Positions 63,638 through 64,000 of a DNA stretch of 64,000 bases are shown piece after piece; the first letter of the stretch is position 1; every line of letters starts with the position of its first letter. The notes beneath the pieces were generated by a model, which was not told the origin of the DNA, did not search any database, and was given only the letters and a program-made list of their open reading frames with translations. The stretch comes from Candidatus Nanopelagicales bacterium. GTDB lineage: Bacteria > Actinomycetota > Actinomycetes > S36-B12 > CAIYMF01. The DNA lies in contig JAFIHG010000011.1 of NCBI GenBank assembly GCA_017848795.1, positions 1 through 64,000 of the forward strand, read 5' to 3'. The position numbers and the translations under genes are program-made.

Positions 63638-64000
63638 GTGAGGGACACCCGACGCAGCCGGGTCGTGCTGTCCCTGCTGCTGGTGGTGTCCCTCACCATC
63701 GTCGTGGTGGGGCTGCGCGGCGCGGGCGACGGCGCCCGGGAAGGCGCGGCAGGCGTGTTCGGGCCGCTGGAGAGCGCCGCGGCGGCCATCGTGCGGCCGG
63801 TGAGCGACTTCATCGGCTCGATCCGCACCCTGGGCAGCAAGGACGAGCAGATCGCGGCGCTGCAGGCGGAGAACGACGCGCTACGCACCGAGCTGAACAC
63901 CTCCGAGTACGCCCGTACGCGCGCCCGCGAGCTCGACGAGCTGCTCCACGTCGCCGGCCTCGGCCGCTACCGCACGGTACCGGCGCAAGTCGTCGCCACC
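63638..64000 (+). CDS. mreC: rod-shape determining protein MreC (partial, runs off the window)
   Basis: The first 121 codons from GTG 63638, with no stop before the end of the window. A basic N-terminus is followed by a TM helix (VVLSLLLVVSLTIVVVGL), the MreC-type FGPLESAAAAIVRPVSDF, a coiled coil (DEQIAALQAENDALRTEL) and the start of the beta domain (YRTVPAQVVA). It bridges MreB to periplasmic wall enzymes. Gene order confirms the identity. Confidence 0.93.
   Translation, partial: MRDTRRSRVVLSLLLVVSLTIVVVGLRGAGDGAREGAAGVFGPLESAAAAIVRPVSDFIGSIRTLGSKDEQIAALQAENDALRTELNTSEYARTRARELDELLHVAGLGRYRTVPAQVVAT

Noticed and set aside
1-64000. CRISPR array, rRNA genes, prophage or insertion sequence
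   Set aside because: No regularly spaced direct repeats, rRNA sequence, transposase, integrase or phage structural gene was seen on either strand.

Overview
This is a chromosomal segment of a high-GC actinobacterium. Support comes from the very high GC content, the tig-clpP1-clpP2-clpX and valS-folC-DUF4233-ndk-mreB-mreC order on the right, frequent GTG starts, and TANNNT -10 boxes only 6-8 nt before start codons (leaderless pattern). mreB/mreC and the gene order suggest a lineage near Frankiales/Jatrophihabitantales rather than a coccoid actinomycete; that placement is inference.

Layout. 0-13 kb: an AbiEi/DUF559-type protein, a polar amino-acid ABC importer, a DUF2156 (LPG-synthase-like) membrane protein with BioY, a cold-shock protein, an agmatinase-family ureohydrolase, a zinc-ribbon/hypothetical pair, a MatB-like acyl-CoA ligase, an FMN reductase and tRNA-Gly(TCC). 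13-26 kb: accessory metabolism and stress genes. These include a six-gene minus-strand operon (membrane protein, GMC oxidoreductase, TPP enzyme, enolase-superfamily enzyme, SDR, GH15). Diverging from it are a gluconate-dehydrogenase subunit-3 homologue, CsbD and a CYP152-type P450 peroxygenase. A type IB topoisomerase, a ferritin-like diiron protein and a hemerythrin follow.

26.9-38.0 kb: the most interesting region, a tightly coupled sugar-nucleotide and glycosyltransferase cluster. It encodes a GT2-GmhB fusion, a NodU/CmcH-type carbamoyltransferase, two GT9 heptosyltransferase-like proteins (one broken by an apparent frameshift), two further glycosyltransferases, GmhA, a two-domain HldE, a classical SDR and a UDP-glucuronate-decarboxylase-like SDR. 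Together they could make a NDP-heptose and build a carbamoylated heptose glycoconjugate, although a Gram-positive cell has no LPS.

38.1-48.3 kb: PncC/CinA amidohydrolase, then a lactate/acetate module (large D-lactate dehydrogenase, SatP acetate transporter, pyruvate oxidase/quinone dehydrogenase), VOC and AhpD-like proteins, and aconitase. 48.4-64 kb: a ThrE exporter with an unusual secreted Pro/Thr-rich N-terminus, tRNA-Pro(TGG), and core proteostasis, tRNA-charging, folate, nucleotide and cell-shape genes. A lipoprotein gene and a decayed metalloprotease fragment sit between valS and folC.

Non-coding structure is rich. Long inverted repeats lie at gene ends (4213, 8631, 10433, 38034, 61840), a second dispersed repeat occurs at 22.2 and 53.4 kb, a nested palindromic operator lies before the FMN reductase, and three near-identical promoters (TTGCYG-N17-TAGYGT) precede accessory stress and redox genes. 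No rRNA, CRISPR array, integrase or intact insertion sequence was seen.
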